A DNA stretch of 43,147 nt, taken from the NCBI GenBank assembly GCA_020199775.1, contig JAIVJZ010000062.1:1-43147 (forward strand). The letters run 5' to 3'. This DNA is from Acidobacteriota bacterium. Lineage in GTDB: Bacteria > Acidobacteriota > Blastocatellia > Pyrinomonadales > Pyrinomonadaceae. The notes below the pieces were generated by a model. The model had not been told where the DNA came from. It saw only the letters and a list, made by a program, of their open reading frames with translations, and searched no databases. Position numbers and translations under genes: made by a program. Shown piece after piece: positions 35,650-43,143 of this stretch; positions within the stretch are counted from its first letter, which is position 1, and each line of letters starts with the position of its first letter.

Positions 35650-36100
35650 TAGTGTTGTTCCTTATAGCTGAATGGGGTTTGTTGTGGTGCGGTATGAAGC
35701 GTAGTGGTGCGAGTTGAGTTATGAGGGCTCTGTGAATAAGACGGACTTACCCCGGCGAGAGCAGACTTGTTCAGTTGTGAATGTGTTTGTACGAGGTTGA
35801 GGAAAGAGAGGCTTTCGACAACTTACAGATAAGACTTTCAGGACGAGCGCCACAATATAAGAAGAAAGCAGAAACTGTCAATGAAAATATTTGGTATATA
35901 GTTTTTGCCTTTAATCTAAGGTCGGATACTACGAAGTTACTTCCCTTGAAGGAGCCGGCGTATTTCAGCCACGACTACTAGAATCTGTTCGGCGCGACGC
36001 TGCAGCGCGACATCGCCAGACTGCGCGGCAGCCTCGAACATGGAGGTGCTCCAGCCAGGGTCTGAGGCCGTGACTATTCGCCTCGCCGCCCAGCTGGGGT
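35650..36100. other. intergenic region upstream of the Rhs gene
   Basis: AT-rich between about 35800 and 35960, GC-richer after that. A 66-codon open frame at 35781-35981 has no recognisable features and I do not call it. TGTGAATAA at 35731-35739 fits the DnaA-box consensus on the minus strand, but a single box could be chance. The leftward Rhs promoter should lie just right of 35660. Confidence 0.35.
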
Positions 36101-36421
36101 TCAAGGGAAAGAGATCTCTTCGTAAGCGCCCGGTTCAACGTTGTCCGCCGCATGAACGACAAGGTTGACGTGCTCCCTGATTCGCGGCCAGCTCGTCGTC
36201 ATCAGCACGAGCACACCGAGCCGACGGCCCGACAGGTTCTGCTGGTAACGAAGGTTCTGGTCCGTGGTCACAAGGGCGTCGAAACCTCCGGCTTCAGCAC
36301 GGGCGAGTAGGTCCCCGTTCTTGAGGTCGCTCCAGCCTCTTTCATGAGCAGTCTCGACGGTGTGGTGCGGCAGGTGATTTCGCAGGGGAACGGGAGTCCC
36401 TTGATCGAAGAGGAGCTTCAT
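36101..36421 (-). CDS. DUF5615 PIN-like toxin
   Basis: The product is 106 residues from the ATG at 36421; a GTG at 36424 that overlaps the antitoxin stop is an alternative start. It begins KLLFDQGTPVPLR, with the conserved acidic residue of the family, and continues with HERGWSDLKNGDLLARAEAGG and FDALVTTDQNLRYQQNL, which holds the other conserved Asp residues. These fit the PIN-like Mut7-C/DUF5615 fold, predicted Mg-dependent ribonucleases. It is paired with the DUF433 gene directly upstream, the usual partner. Together they form a type II toxin-antitoxin module likely to stabilise the replicon. Confidence 0.85.
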   Translation of the reverse strand: MKLLFDQGTPVPLRNHLPHHTVETAHERGWSDLKNGDLLARAEAGGFDALVTTDQNLRYQQNLSGRRLGVLVLMTTSWPRIREHVNLVVHAADNVEPGAYEEISFP

Positions 36422-36423
36422 CA

Positions 36424-36654
36424 CTAGGCCGCCTGGCGACCCGATTGCAGGCTCTGGATGGCGTACTCAAGGACGGCCCCCACCTGCTCGCGGGTGACGC
36501 CAGGGAACCACGATAGGAAGTCGGAGACTGTGGCGCCGCCATCCAGATTCTCGAAGAGCGCGACGACGGGGACACGGGTGCCGCGGAAGACCCACGAGCC
36601 GCTGACCTTTTCTGGGTCGCGCTCGACGGCAGGGCATGAAGACCAATCCGTCAT
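36424..36654 (-). CDS. DUF433 antitoxin
   Basis: The product is 76 residues. The DUF433 core is clear: DPEKVSGSWVFRGTRVPVVALFENLDGG, then FLSWFPGVTREQVGAVLEYA, a winged helix-turn-helix-like fold. It precedes the toxin and its TAG shares a base with the toxin's possible GTG start, so the two are translated together. DUF433 proteins neutralise DUF5615 toxins and probably repress their own promoter. A TACAAT sequence just upstream of the start is a possible -10 box. Confidence 0.87.
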   Translation of the reverse strand: MTDWSSCPAVERDPEKVSGSWVFRGTRVPVVALFENLDGGATVSDFLSWFPGVTREQVGAVLEYAIQSLQSGRQAA

Positions 36655-36785
36655 TACTCTATTGTATCGCCATACTTTTGTTTGTTCTAGACATTTACGT
36701 CAAATATAGGGTGTCGCCGAGATGGAGGATCAGTCATTGATGCACAAGTAGGTTCGCGACAGCGGAGACGCAAGCCATTCTGAGC

Positions 36786-36995
36786 CTATGCCGCTTCTGG
36801 AGGCTCTGTCTCCTCCAGCTTCCGCTTGCCCGGTGTTCGTTGATGCCGCTGCGGCATAGTTTGGATTAAAGTCTTCAACTCATCGGATTCAGAGTGTGCA
36901 TGCCGAATCGGATTGCTGATGACACGCCAGCCACTGGGACGGTTGCGCCCAGTTGAACGGTTTGGAAGGTTTTCCGATTCATCTGTGATAGCCAT
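36786..36995 (-). CDS. small protein downstream of the replication-like gene
   Basis: The product is 69 residues with an ATG at 36995 preceded by GAGAGG, a good ribosome-binding site. It is polar and basic (MAITDESENLPNRSTGRNRPSG, later RHQRTPGKRKLEETEPPEAA), with no membrane helix and no recognised domain. It starts 26 bp after the stop of the helix-turn-helix gene and is probably its operon partner. It may be a copy-number or DNA-binding accessory, which is a guess from position alone. Confidence 0.55.
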   Translation of the reverse strand: MAITDESENLPNRSTGRNRPSGWRVISNPIRHAHSESDELKTLIQTMPQRHQRTPGKRKLEETEPPEAA

Positions 36996-37021
36996 TGAGA
37001 ACCTCTCTCATGCTCCGGTAA

Positions 37022-37993
37022 TTACTCCTCACTTCCCTTCCTGAGTCGCTCGTGTTTACACCGGGCCACGCCGCCTTCTGTTCCCTGCGGGTAGTAAAAC
37101 CCGGTGCCGTTACAATCCGGACACTGGCTGGTGTCAAGATTCGCAGACGGTTCTCCGGCAGCCTCCGGGTGCAGGAAACTCTCAATTAACAGGTCGGCCT
37201 CTCCGGTGCGATGAATGGTTGTGGCGTAGCCTCCTGGATTGTTAATCCCCTGCCCTGTGGATTGCAGGTGCTTGGCGTACCTTCTGCATTCTTCAATTGT
37301 GAATTTAGACCCCACACGCACAGCCGCCGCAGGCGCGTCCTGTGTTTGTGTGTTTTCTTTTTGTGTATTTACTTTATTGGGTGCGTTTTCCGCACGGGAT
37401 GCGGATTTCGTATGGGGTACGGAATCTGCACGAGTTGGCGAAGGTAAATTGACCTCGAAATGTAGTCCTCGCAAGTCCTTTTGGCTATTCGTATTATCAG
37501 TTCCCCGGCTCTTAATGAATCTTTTTCTTTCGAGCGACCTGACACACACACGGGTCTGGGTTCTACTTAGATTACAACCACTTGCGAGTTTATCGAGGCT
37601 GACAGTACACGTGTTTTTCTGAAAGCCATGTGATAGTGCATAGAGCCGTAGGAGTACGATCGCCTCACTCGGTTTGAGAGACGGAAAGACGCTGTAGAGG
37701 ATTTCATTCGGCACCCTTAAATGTCCACGAACGGGTGCGATTTCCGCATGGGATGTGTTTTCCGCATCCCGTACTTTTCGCACGGGTTCCGGCCGAGTTT
37801 TTACATCCGATGCGGAATCTTCACGGGATGCGATATTCACACGGGATGTGGAATTAGTATCAGATGCGATTTCCGTATGGGGTGTTAAATTCGCATGGGG
37901 TACGTTTTCCGCACGGGTAGGTTCGGAGGTTTCCGATTTTCGCTCGGTCTGTTCCAGAAAAGCAGCAAAGCTTGTGATGTTCTTACTCATCAT
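37022..37993 (-). CDS. helix-turn-helix protein with in-gene 18-bp repeats; candidate replication initiator
   Basis: The product is 323 residues. The start (two ATG codons at 37993 and 37990) overlaps the end of the ATPase gene by 11 bp. Residues 92-165 form a winged helix-turn-helix-like domain (VPNEILYSVFPSLKPSEAIVLL to LASGCNLSRTQTRVCVRSLER), similar in style to plasmid and phage replication proteins. It is flanked by runs of six-residue repeats such as PHTEIA, SRVNIA, SREDSA and SRAENA at residues 26-61, 75-86 and 187-204. At the C-terminus CPDCNGTGFYYP and CKH form a possible zinc-binding knuckle (291-313). The repeats reflect an 18-bp DNA unit and may be iterons, as in plasmids whose origin lies inside the rep gene. 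The initiator role is inference, and a transcription regulator is the alternative. Confidence 0.65.
   Translation of the reverse strand: MMSKNITSFAAFLEQTERKSETSEPTRAENVPHANLTPHTEIASDTNSTSRVNIASREDSASDVKTRPEPVRKVRDAENTSHAEIAPVRGHLRVPNEILYSVFPSLKPSEAIVLLRLYALSHGFQKNTCTVSLDKLASGCNLSRTQTRVCVRSLERKRFIKSRGTDNTNSQKDLRGLHFEVNLPSPTRADSVPHTKSASRAENAPNKVNTQKENTQTQDAPAAAVRVGSKFTIEECRRYAKHLQSTGQGINNPGGYATTIHRTGEADLLIESFLHPEAAGEPSANLDTSQCPDCNGTGFYYPQGTEGGVARCKHERLRKGSEE
37382..37435. repeat. three 18-bp iteron-like repeats, block B
   Basis: Units begin at 37382, 37400 and 37418 (for example TGCGTTTTCCGCACGGGA and TGCGGATTTCGTATGGGG). They match the consensus of block A and keep the reading frame of the surrounding gene. 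Confidence 0.7.
37736..37771. repeat. two 18-bp iteron-like repeats
   Basis: Units at 37736-37753 (TGCGATTTCCGCATGGGA) and 37754-37771 (TGTGTTTTCCGCATCCCG) are followed by a degenerate third. They lie between block A and the helix-turn-helix coding part. Confidence 0.7.
37811..37918. repeat. six contiguous 18-bp iteron-like repeats, block A
   Basis: Six units in exact phase start at 37811, 37829, 37847, 37865, 37883 and 37901. The approximate consensus is TGCGATTTCCGCACGGGA, with variation mostly in the middle. They encode six-residue repeats near the N-terminus of the candidate replication protein. Exact 18-bp phasing fits binding sites stacked on a helix face or a slipped-strand expansion. 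Confidence 0.8.
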
Positions 37994-38813
37994 CTAGGTC
38001 ATCACGATAGATGGCTTCCTGTGCCGCCATCTCGATGATCTCCATCGGCAGCTTGTCGACCCCCGCGCGCTGGCCCATGTCATAGGCCAAGGCGCAGACC
38101 TGGAGTACCTGGCGGGGCACGCCCCCGGTGTTGGTGTAAATCATCTCGATGGCTTCGTCGCTGAACGGGTTCTTGATCTCAGCCTGTTCGCAACGATAAG
38201 CGATCATGTCCTTGGTTTCGCCAATCGACATGGAGGCTAGCAGGGAAGGGGCGAAAACACGTGAGCGAAGCGCTTTTTTAGTTTTGTCGCGCAGTTTGTC
38301 TCTCAATTCAAGTTGTGCCGCCAAGACGATTTGGATCAATTTCTCTTTCGAGGTTTCGTAATTAAGGAGGGTTCGGATCATTTCAAGTTGCTTGCCCGGC
38401 AGTTTCTGCGCCTCGTCGACGAGGAGGAGTGCCGTCTTGCCCTTTGAATGGAGATCCATCAGATAGTCGCGGAATTCATTGAGTTGCGCCAGCATTGAAC
38501 GGCGACCGGGAATATCGAATTCCGCGCAAATCGCCTTCAAAAACATGAAATCAGAACTGAAAGCCGGCGTCGGTATTAGCTGTGTCACCACGGTCTCTTC
38601 TCTTGCGCTGTAGCGGCTCAAGAGCAGGCGTAGAACCGACGATTTACCCAATCCGGCGTCGCCCATAATGAGAGTCAGCCCCTGGCGGTTTTCCACGACG
38701 AAGTCCACTTTGTACAAAGTGGTCTTGAGGGTCGGTGTCATATAGAGCATCGAAGGGTCAGGCGAGATCAGGAATGGTTTGCGCGCTGTCGGCCTGGAGA
38801 GAAGGGTAGCCAT
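37983..38813 (-). CDS. ExeA/TniB-type AAA ATPase
   Basis: The product is 276 residues from the ATG at 38813; a GTG at 38831 would add six residues. Walker A is GDAGLGKSS and Walker B is LLLVDEAQKL. Later, FAPSLLASMSIGETKDMIAYR and NTGGVPRQVLQVCALAY are the sensor and C-terminal helical parts seen in ExeA/GspA, TniB and MuB-like ATPases. FLISPDPSMLYMTP at the N-terminus is typical of the ExeA group. On mobile elements such ATPases work with transposases (target selection) or with replication/partition proteins. No full-length partner transposase lies next to it. Instead it overlaps the helix-turn-helix gene by 11 bp, so I infer a role in replication or maintenance of this element. Confidence 0.85.
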   Translation of the reverse strand: MATLLSRPTARKPFLISPDPSMLYMTPTLKTTLYKVDFVVENRQGLTLIMGDAGLGKSSVLRLLLSRYSAREETVVTQLIPTPAFSSDFMFLKAICAEFDIPGRRSMLAQLNEFRDYLMDLHSKGKTALLLVDEAQKLPGKQLEMIRTLLNYETSKEKLIQIVLAAQLELRDKLRDKTKKALRSRVFAPSLLASMSIGETKDMIAYRCEQAEIKNPFSDEAIEMIYTNTGGVPRQVLQVCALAYDMGQRAGVDKLPMEIIEMAAQEAIYRDDLDDE

Positions 38814-38831
38814 AATTGCTGCTTTTAACAC

Positions 38832-39327
38832 ATCTTTTAACCCCGAGCAATAGTTATTTTCCGAAGGGGGGGCTGCTAGCAGTACTACTGCTCGGAGGGG
38901 TGGGGATAAGAATTGGGATCCTACACTAATATACGAGTCACATTCCTTTCGGCGTTTTTCTCTGAGCAGGCGAAAGACGATGCGAACTTGTACGCGGGAA
39001 ACTCTGTTCGAAGATTGAATGATATTATCCTACTTTGTTTGAATTATTGTCCTCATAGCTTTTGAAAATGCAATCCCCAAATTTGTTTCACTCAAAGTTT
39101 CACGGGTATTAATTTTGTATAATCAGAAATTAAAAGACGTTTTTTGCATTGGCACAGGTCATTTCGCATAATGCTTATTTTGTGAAGAAAATTCTCGACG
39201 GTTTCTGTTCGGCTATCGTGTAAAGGCGGGCAAACAAAGGTGATACCGGCGAGATGAGGGCGTCATAGTTAGAGCGTACTCCTTTTCCTTTCACGACGCC
39301 AGTGATTTTATCCCGAAGTGAGTGCCG
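38832..39327. other. AT-rich non-coding region; possible origin or promoter region
   Basis: About 500 bp without a gene, clearly AT-rich from about 39000 to 39190. TGGGGATAA at 38909-38917 is one mismatch from a DnaA box on the minus strand, and a GGATAATAT-type -10 box lies on the minus strand near 39020-39030. AGCAGTACTACTGCT at 38878-38892 is a near-palindrome. Position upstream of the ATPase/initiator operon makes it a candidate origin or control region, but the evidence is thin. Confidence 0.35.
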
Positions 39328-40909
39328 ATGCTGCCGAAGTTACTCAGCTCGGTGCCCTGGCAGATTTACCAAGCCTACCAGCGTGGTCCGCACGCTCTCT
39401 TTCGTCTGTTCGAGGAAACCTTCGGGAAGGTGGCTCTCTACGGCCCTCCCGACCCCGACCAGCAGCAACGCACGATTGACACCTTGTCCGAAGACATCAC
39501 CCGGCTCAAGGCGTAGGTCGAGCGGCTACAGGCCGAAGCGAGCGAACTGCGCGGGCGCAACTTCCAACTCCTGCGTCGCAACGCCGAGCTGGAGGCGCTG
39601 GCAGCTAAGGACTCGCACAACTCCTCGCGCCCACCTTCTTCGGACCCGCCGTGGGCGAAGCGGACGAGGAGCTTGCGCCGGCCTTCGTGCAAGCGGCCGG
39701 GTGGGCAGGCAGGGCATCGTGGAGAGACGCTGCGCCTCTCAGCTCATCCCGCTCGTGTCGTCGAGCACTGGCCGCGTGAGTGCCGGGGCTGCAACGCCCC
39801 GCTCGACTCCGCTTCTGTCGTGCGCCACCTCCGGCAGCAGGTCTGGGAGGTCGTGCCGGCGCGGCTCCATGTGACGGAGCATCGGCTCGCGCTACTGCGG
39901 TACCCCTCATGCGGGCGGACGACGCAGGGTGAGTTCTCAGGCAGTGTCCGCTCGGGCGTGCAGTACGGGCCGGGCGTGAAGGCCAGAGTGCTCTACCTCC
40001 AGCAGTACCAGTTGCTGCCCTACCAGCGGACGAGCGAGGCCATGCGTGACCTCTTCGGCTGCCACGTCTCTACGGGGACGGTTGCCAATATCGTGAGGGA
40101 ATGTGCCGCCGGGTTGGTTGAGACCGAGTTGCAGATCAAGCATCGCTTGCGGCGCTCTCCCGTCATCCACGCCGACGAGACGGGGCCGCGCATCAACCAA
40201 CGGCTCGGTTATGTGCATGTGGCGAGCACGCCGCGCCTGACACATTACACGGCGGTTTCTCATCGGGGGCGCACGGCGATGGATGAGATCAACGTGCTGC
40301 CTGCTTACCGTGGCACCTGCGTTCACGACGTGCTGCTCGCCTACACCTATTACGATCGGTGCCGGCACGCGCTGTGCGGAGTGCATCTGCTGCGGGAGCT
40401 GACGTACTTCGAGGAAGTAGCAGCCGAGACGAAGGCGTGGGCGATGCCGCTCAAGCAACTGCTCCTGGAGATGAAGCGGGAGGTCGAGCGAGTCAAGGGC
40501 AGATGATGGGAAGCGGCTGGCAGACGAAGAGCTGAGGTCATTGACGGAGAGCTACGAGAGACTGGTGGCCGAGGGACTTCAGGCGCAGCCGCCTCCCGGT
40601 GTGCCGCAGGGGGTGTGCAAACAGGTGCGCAATCTGTTGCTGCGACTAGAGCGGCGGAAAGACGAAGTGCTGCTGTTCGTGCATGACTTCTCTGTACCCT
40701 TTGAGAATAATCAGGCGGAGCGCGACTTGCGCATGATCAAACTCCAGCAGAAGACCTCGGGCTGCTTCAGGAGTGAAGAGGGTGCTCGTCGGTTCTGCCG
40801 CATCAGGGGCTATCTCTCGACGATGCGTAAGCAAGGTCAGAGCGTGCTTCCGGCACTCGAAGGTGCGTGCCGGGGCAAGCCGCTAAGTATCAGAAAACGC
40901 CACGGATAG
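39328..40909 (+). pseudogene. IS66-family transposase (TnpC), broken by a stop and a frameshift
   Basis: One reading frame runs from the ATG at 39328 to 40506 but contains a TAG at 39514-39516 (ITRLKA-stop-VERLQAEASELRG). The typical IS66 landmarks follow: coiled-coil lead, NSSRPPSSD, GGQAGHRGETL, a CxxC-type CRGCNAPLD, and VIHADETGPRIN with the catalytic Asp. After 40506 the frame changes, and 40541-40909 carries the C-terminal catalytic part (VPFENNQAERDLRMIKLQQKTSGCF with the Glu). No tnpA or tnpB partners are seen, as in single-gene ISBst12-type relatives. I could not identify convincing terminal inverted repeats. It should be inactive. Confidence 0.85.
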
Positions 40910-41077
40910 CTGAACTGTTACCTCCTTTTAGTGGAATCTTGATAGTCGTCAAGCAACTTCAAGCTACCACTTGTGGGGCACCCTTTCATATATAGCGTTA
41001 CTGCTGACTATTTTTGACTCTTGAGCCATCATGAAGCCAATTTTGCCCATTAGATTGGTTCTGAAGGGTTCTTCTAC

Positions 41078-41928
41078 TTGTCCACCGAAGCATTTAGCCC
41101 TGAAAACCTCGGAAGGCGAGAGGTCGCCACGAGGAAGTTTGACCCTCGACGCGCCGCTCCCTTCACCAACAAGTCGATCTCGGACGCAATCCGCCGCGCC
41201 TACAGCCGGACGGTGGCTGACTTCTTCCGGTTTGCACAGGGGAAGCACCCGATAGAGGGCACACCTGCTGATTGCAGAGTTGGCGCGATCACTTGCGCTC
41301 TCAAAGGAAACGCCCGGTCACGGTCTCCTTCAAACTCTCTGTCATCCGCTCCTTCTTCGAATACCTCAACGCCGCAGGCGTCGTTCCTCTCAACCCGGCC
41401 TCGACGAAAGTGGTCTCGCCACCGGAAGTGCTGACCGACCCGGCGGGGCGAGCGCTCACGGCCAAAGAGGTGCGTACCTGCTCTCGGGGCCAGACCGGGA
41501 GAAGCCAGATGGCGCGCGATTACGCGCTGATGCTCGTCATGCTCCGTCTCTCTTTGCGCGTCTCGGAAGTGGGCTCACTCAAGTCTTCGTCCATGAAGTG
41601 GAGCCATGGGAGGTGGGCGCTCAGATGCAAGGTTAGGGGGAGGGAAGAGGTCTGGCCGCTCCCGAAAGACATGAAAGAGGCCATTGACCATTATCTGAGA
41701 CTCGACGGGAAGAGACGTGAGGTCTCGCACTCGGATGGGGAGGGGGCTTATCTGTTCCAGCCTCATGTCAACTACCGGACGCTGGAGTTTGACAAAGGCA
41801 TCTCCACGCGCATGGTGCAGAAGGTCGTCGCACGCTGGGCGGACTACTCCCGCTTAGGCGACCTCTCGCCGCACGATCTGCGAATGCGTAGCCGACTGAT
41901 GGTCTGTGTTGCATGGTCAGAGGGCTAG
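41078..41928 (+). pseudogene. tyrosine recombinase/integrase remnant, frameshifted and truncated
   Basis: Two frames join near 41275. The first (from 41078) gives ISDAIRRAYSRTVADFFRFAQG and the second continues WRDHLRSQRKRPVTVSFKLSVIRSFFEYLNAAGVVPLNP, together the core-binding domain of a phage-type integrase. The catalytic domain begins ARDYALMLVMLRLSLRVSEV, with its first Arg, and reaches SPHDLR near 41880. It then ends in unrelated sequence, so the His and nucleophile Tyr are missing. It cannot be active. The break occurs about 50 bp before a tandem 29-bp repeat, which may mark an old recombination point. Confidence 0.8.
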
Positions 41929-42261
41929 ATTTGGAGTTCGAGTCTTCTTCCCCGCCACCATAGGATTCGAGTCTTCTTCCCCGCTACTATAGGATTGAAG
42001 AGACCGCGGCTGCTCAGGTGGACGACTGTTTCGTGTTTCGGTCCCGGTGTTCGGCTTGGGCTCGTGGTGCAGTCTCGTCTATCGGTCTATGGCTCTATAG
42101 CTTCGCGGTTCAGACCGTTGACGGTTGTTGCGGGACGCGCGACAGCGGCGTCGCCGTCGATGGCAGTGTCGCAGCGGGAAGTCAAAGCGTCGGTGCGGAT
42201 GTGGGTATGCGGCCTCGTCATGCGTGGTCCGTGGCTATGCCGTCTGAAATTACGCCGTTTG
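41929..42261. other. non-coding stretch between integrase remnant and MITE
   Basis: Holds the tandem 29-bp repeat at its left. The rest (42000-42261) has overlapping open frames with no recognisable protein. The sequence is unremarkable apart from moderate GC content. Confidence 0.4.
41937..41994. repeat. tandem 29-bp direct repeat with tRNA-end-like sequence
   Basis: Two copies (41937-41965 and 41966-41994) differ at two of 29 positions. Each starts TTCGAGTCTTCTTCCCCGC; the first continues CACCA. This resembles a tRNA T-loop and acceptor end with CCA, a usual integrase target, but the spacing is one base too long for a standard tRNA. A third partial copy (TTGAAG) follows. Confidence 0.65.
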
Positions 42262-42430
42262 TAATTAATCCAAGTTGCCAGTTATCGAGGCTGAGATGAC
42301 CGTTGTTGAAAACAGAGAATTCAGTGACTCAGCCAGGCGGTCATTAAAAGCCATTACCGAAAAGCCTTTTCAGTCAGATCAATAACTTAGCTGTCTTCAA
42401 CCACTTATAACCAGCAACTTGGATTAATTA
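42262..42430. mobile_element. MITE-like element with 24-bp inverted repeats
   Basis: TAATTAATCCAAGTTGCCAG and the next four bases (42262-42285) match the reverse of 42407-42430 at 22 of 24 positions. The 169-bp element is non-coding and has an internal dyad (ATGACCG with CGGTCAT). It ends two bases before the TTGACA of the promoter for the giant-protein operon. Confidence 0.7.
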
Positions 42431-42432
42431 TG

Positions 42433-42460
42433 TTGACAAGCGCGCGCAAAGGGGTATAGC
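42433..42460 (+). promoter_or_regulatory. sigma70-like promoter with overlapping dyad
   Basis: TTGACA at 42433-42438 and TATAGC at 42455-42460 are separated by 16 bp. An 11-bp dyad, GCGCGCAAAGG (42442-42452) with CCTTTGCGCGC (42460-42470), spans the spacer and -10 region and could be an operator. Transcription would begin near 42467 and read towards the 126-residue gene through a leader of about 250 nt. Confidence 0.6.
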
Positions 42461-42633
42461 CTTTGCGCGCTTCAACTGGGTCTCCGCACCCGTTAGTGCA
42501 TAGTTCCATCCCGCGTAAGTGTAATAAACTGAGGGCGGCGGAGCCCTTGACGCCGGGCATGTCGGCGGCGCACGGCGCAGCATCTCGGTGCGGAGTCTCC
42601 TCGTCTTCGCGTAATTTTGGCTCACAAGTATAG

Positions 42634-42675
42634 CGGGCGCGTCGAGGGAGGAGTTCCCCCGACGCACACCGCCCG
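42634..42675 (+). promoter_or_regulatory. structured 5' leader hairpin
   Basis: CGGGC (42634-42638) pairs with GCCCG (42671-42675), and GCGTCG (42639-42644) with CGACGC (42660-42665), with further pairing inside. The resulting GC-rich stem-loop lies 35 bases before the ribosome-binding site of the 126-residue gene and may stabilise the mRNA or affect translation. Confidence 0.5.
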
Positions 42676-42720
42676 TAGTTCACTAGCTCTCATCTACCAC
42701 TCAAGTAAACGGAGGATTTA

Positions 42721-43101
42721 ATGGCTACGAAGAAAAAAACCTCTTCGAAAGGGGCCTCGAAGTCAGCAGAGAAAGCGTCCCCGCTAAAATTCGCTGCCAC
42801 CGCCGGTGGGTCGCGGACGTTCGCCGGGGCATTCACGGTGACGTGGACGCCGTCTGCCACCACCGCCCAGCTCACGGTCACCATCACGGCCGGCGGTGCG
42901 CTCCTGACGAGCACCGTCTTCATCCCCGACAACGCCACGCAGGCTGTGAGCGGCTCCAACGGGACGTTCTCCGTGGACGGGGTGCTGATCGCCGTCTTCA
43001 ACTCCGGCGGGATGACCGGGACGCTTCTCGCGCAGCCCATGAACTTCAACTCTCCCACCACCGGGAAGCAGACCTTCAGCGGCGCGGTCGGACTCTGGTA
43101 A
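42721..43101 (+). CDS. small beta-rich protein with Lys-rich N-terminus (126 aa)
   Basis: The product is 126 residues with a strong ribosome-binding site (GGAGG at 42711-42715, five bases before the ATG). Residues 1-23 are Lys/Ser/Ala-rich (MATKKKTSSKGASKSAEKAS), like a histone-H1 tail. The remainder is a compact run of strands (FAGAFTVTWTPSATTAQLTV, ALLTSTVFIPDN, FSVDGVLIAVFNSGG) ending KQTFSGAVGLW. No signal peptide, no Cys, no catalytic motif. The family is not recognised. It has its own promoter and is followed by a strong hairpin. In a circular molecule it is the first gene of the giant-protein operon and would be made in excess over the others. A small structural subunit is the most natural guess. 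Confidence 0.75.
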   Translation: MATKKKTSSKGASKSAEKASPLKFAATAGGSRTFAGAFTVTWTPSATTAQLTVTITAGGALLTSTVFIPDNATQAVSGSNGTFSVDGVLIAVFNSGGMTGTLLAQPMNFNSPTTGKQTFSGAVGLW

Positions 43102-43109
43102 GCGGTCGG

Positions 43110-43143
43110 CGGGTCGCGCGCTGATGCACCAGCGCGCGACCCG
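43110..43143 (+). terminator. 13-bp hairpin after the 126-residue gene
   Basis: CGGGTCGCGCGCT (43110-43122) pairs perfectly with AGCGCGCGACCCG (43131-43143) around an 8-base loop. It starts eight bases after the TAA stop. It lacks a T-run afterwards (GGCCCGCC follows if circular), so termination may be partial. It spans the point where the window closes on itself. Confidence 0.7.

Noticed and set aside
35731..35739. DnaA box as sign of an origin
   Set aside because: A single match to a 9-mer with one free position is expected by chance in 43 kb, and it is far from the candidate replication genes.
35781..35981. 66-codon plus-strand open frame upstream of the Rhs gene
   Set aside because: No ribosome-binding site, no recognisable features, and AT-rich non-coding-like composition.
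37736..37918. 18-bp repeats as a CRISPR array
   Set aside because: Units are contiguous, without unique spacers, and are part of a reading frame.
41937..41965. A real tRNA gene ending in CCACCA
   Set aside because: No acceptor 5' strand, D-arm or anticodon arm precedes it, and the T-loop to CCA spacing is one base too long.
42018..42299. Overlapping plus-strand open frames before the MITE
   Set aside because: Two frames are equally open, neither looks like a protein family, and one runs into the MITE.
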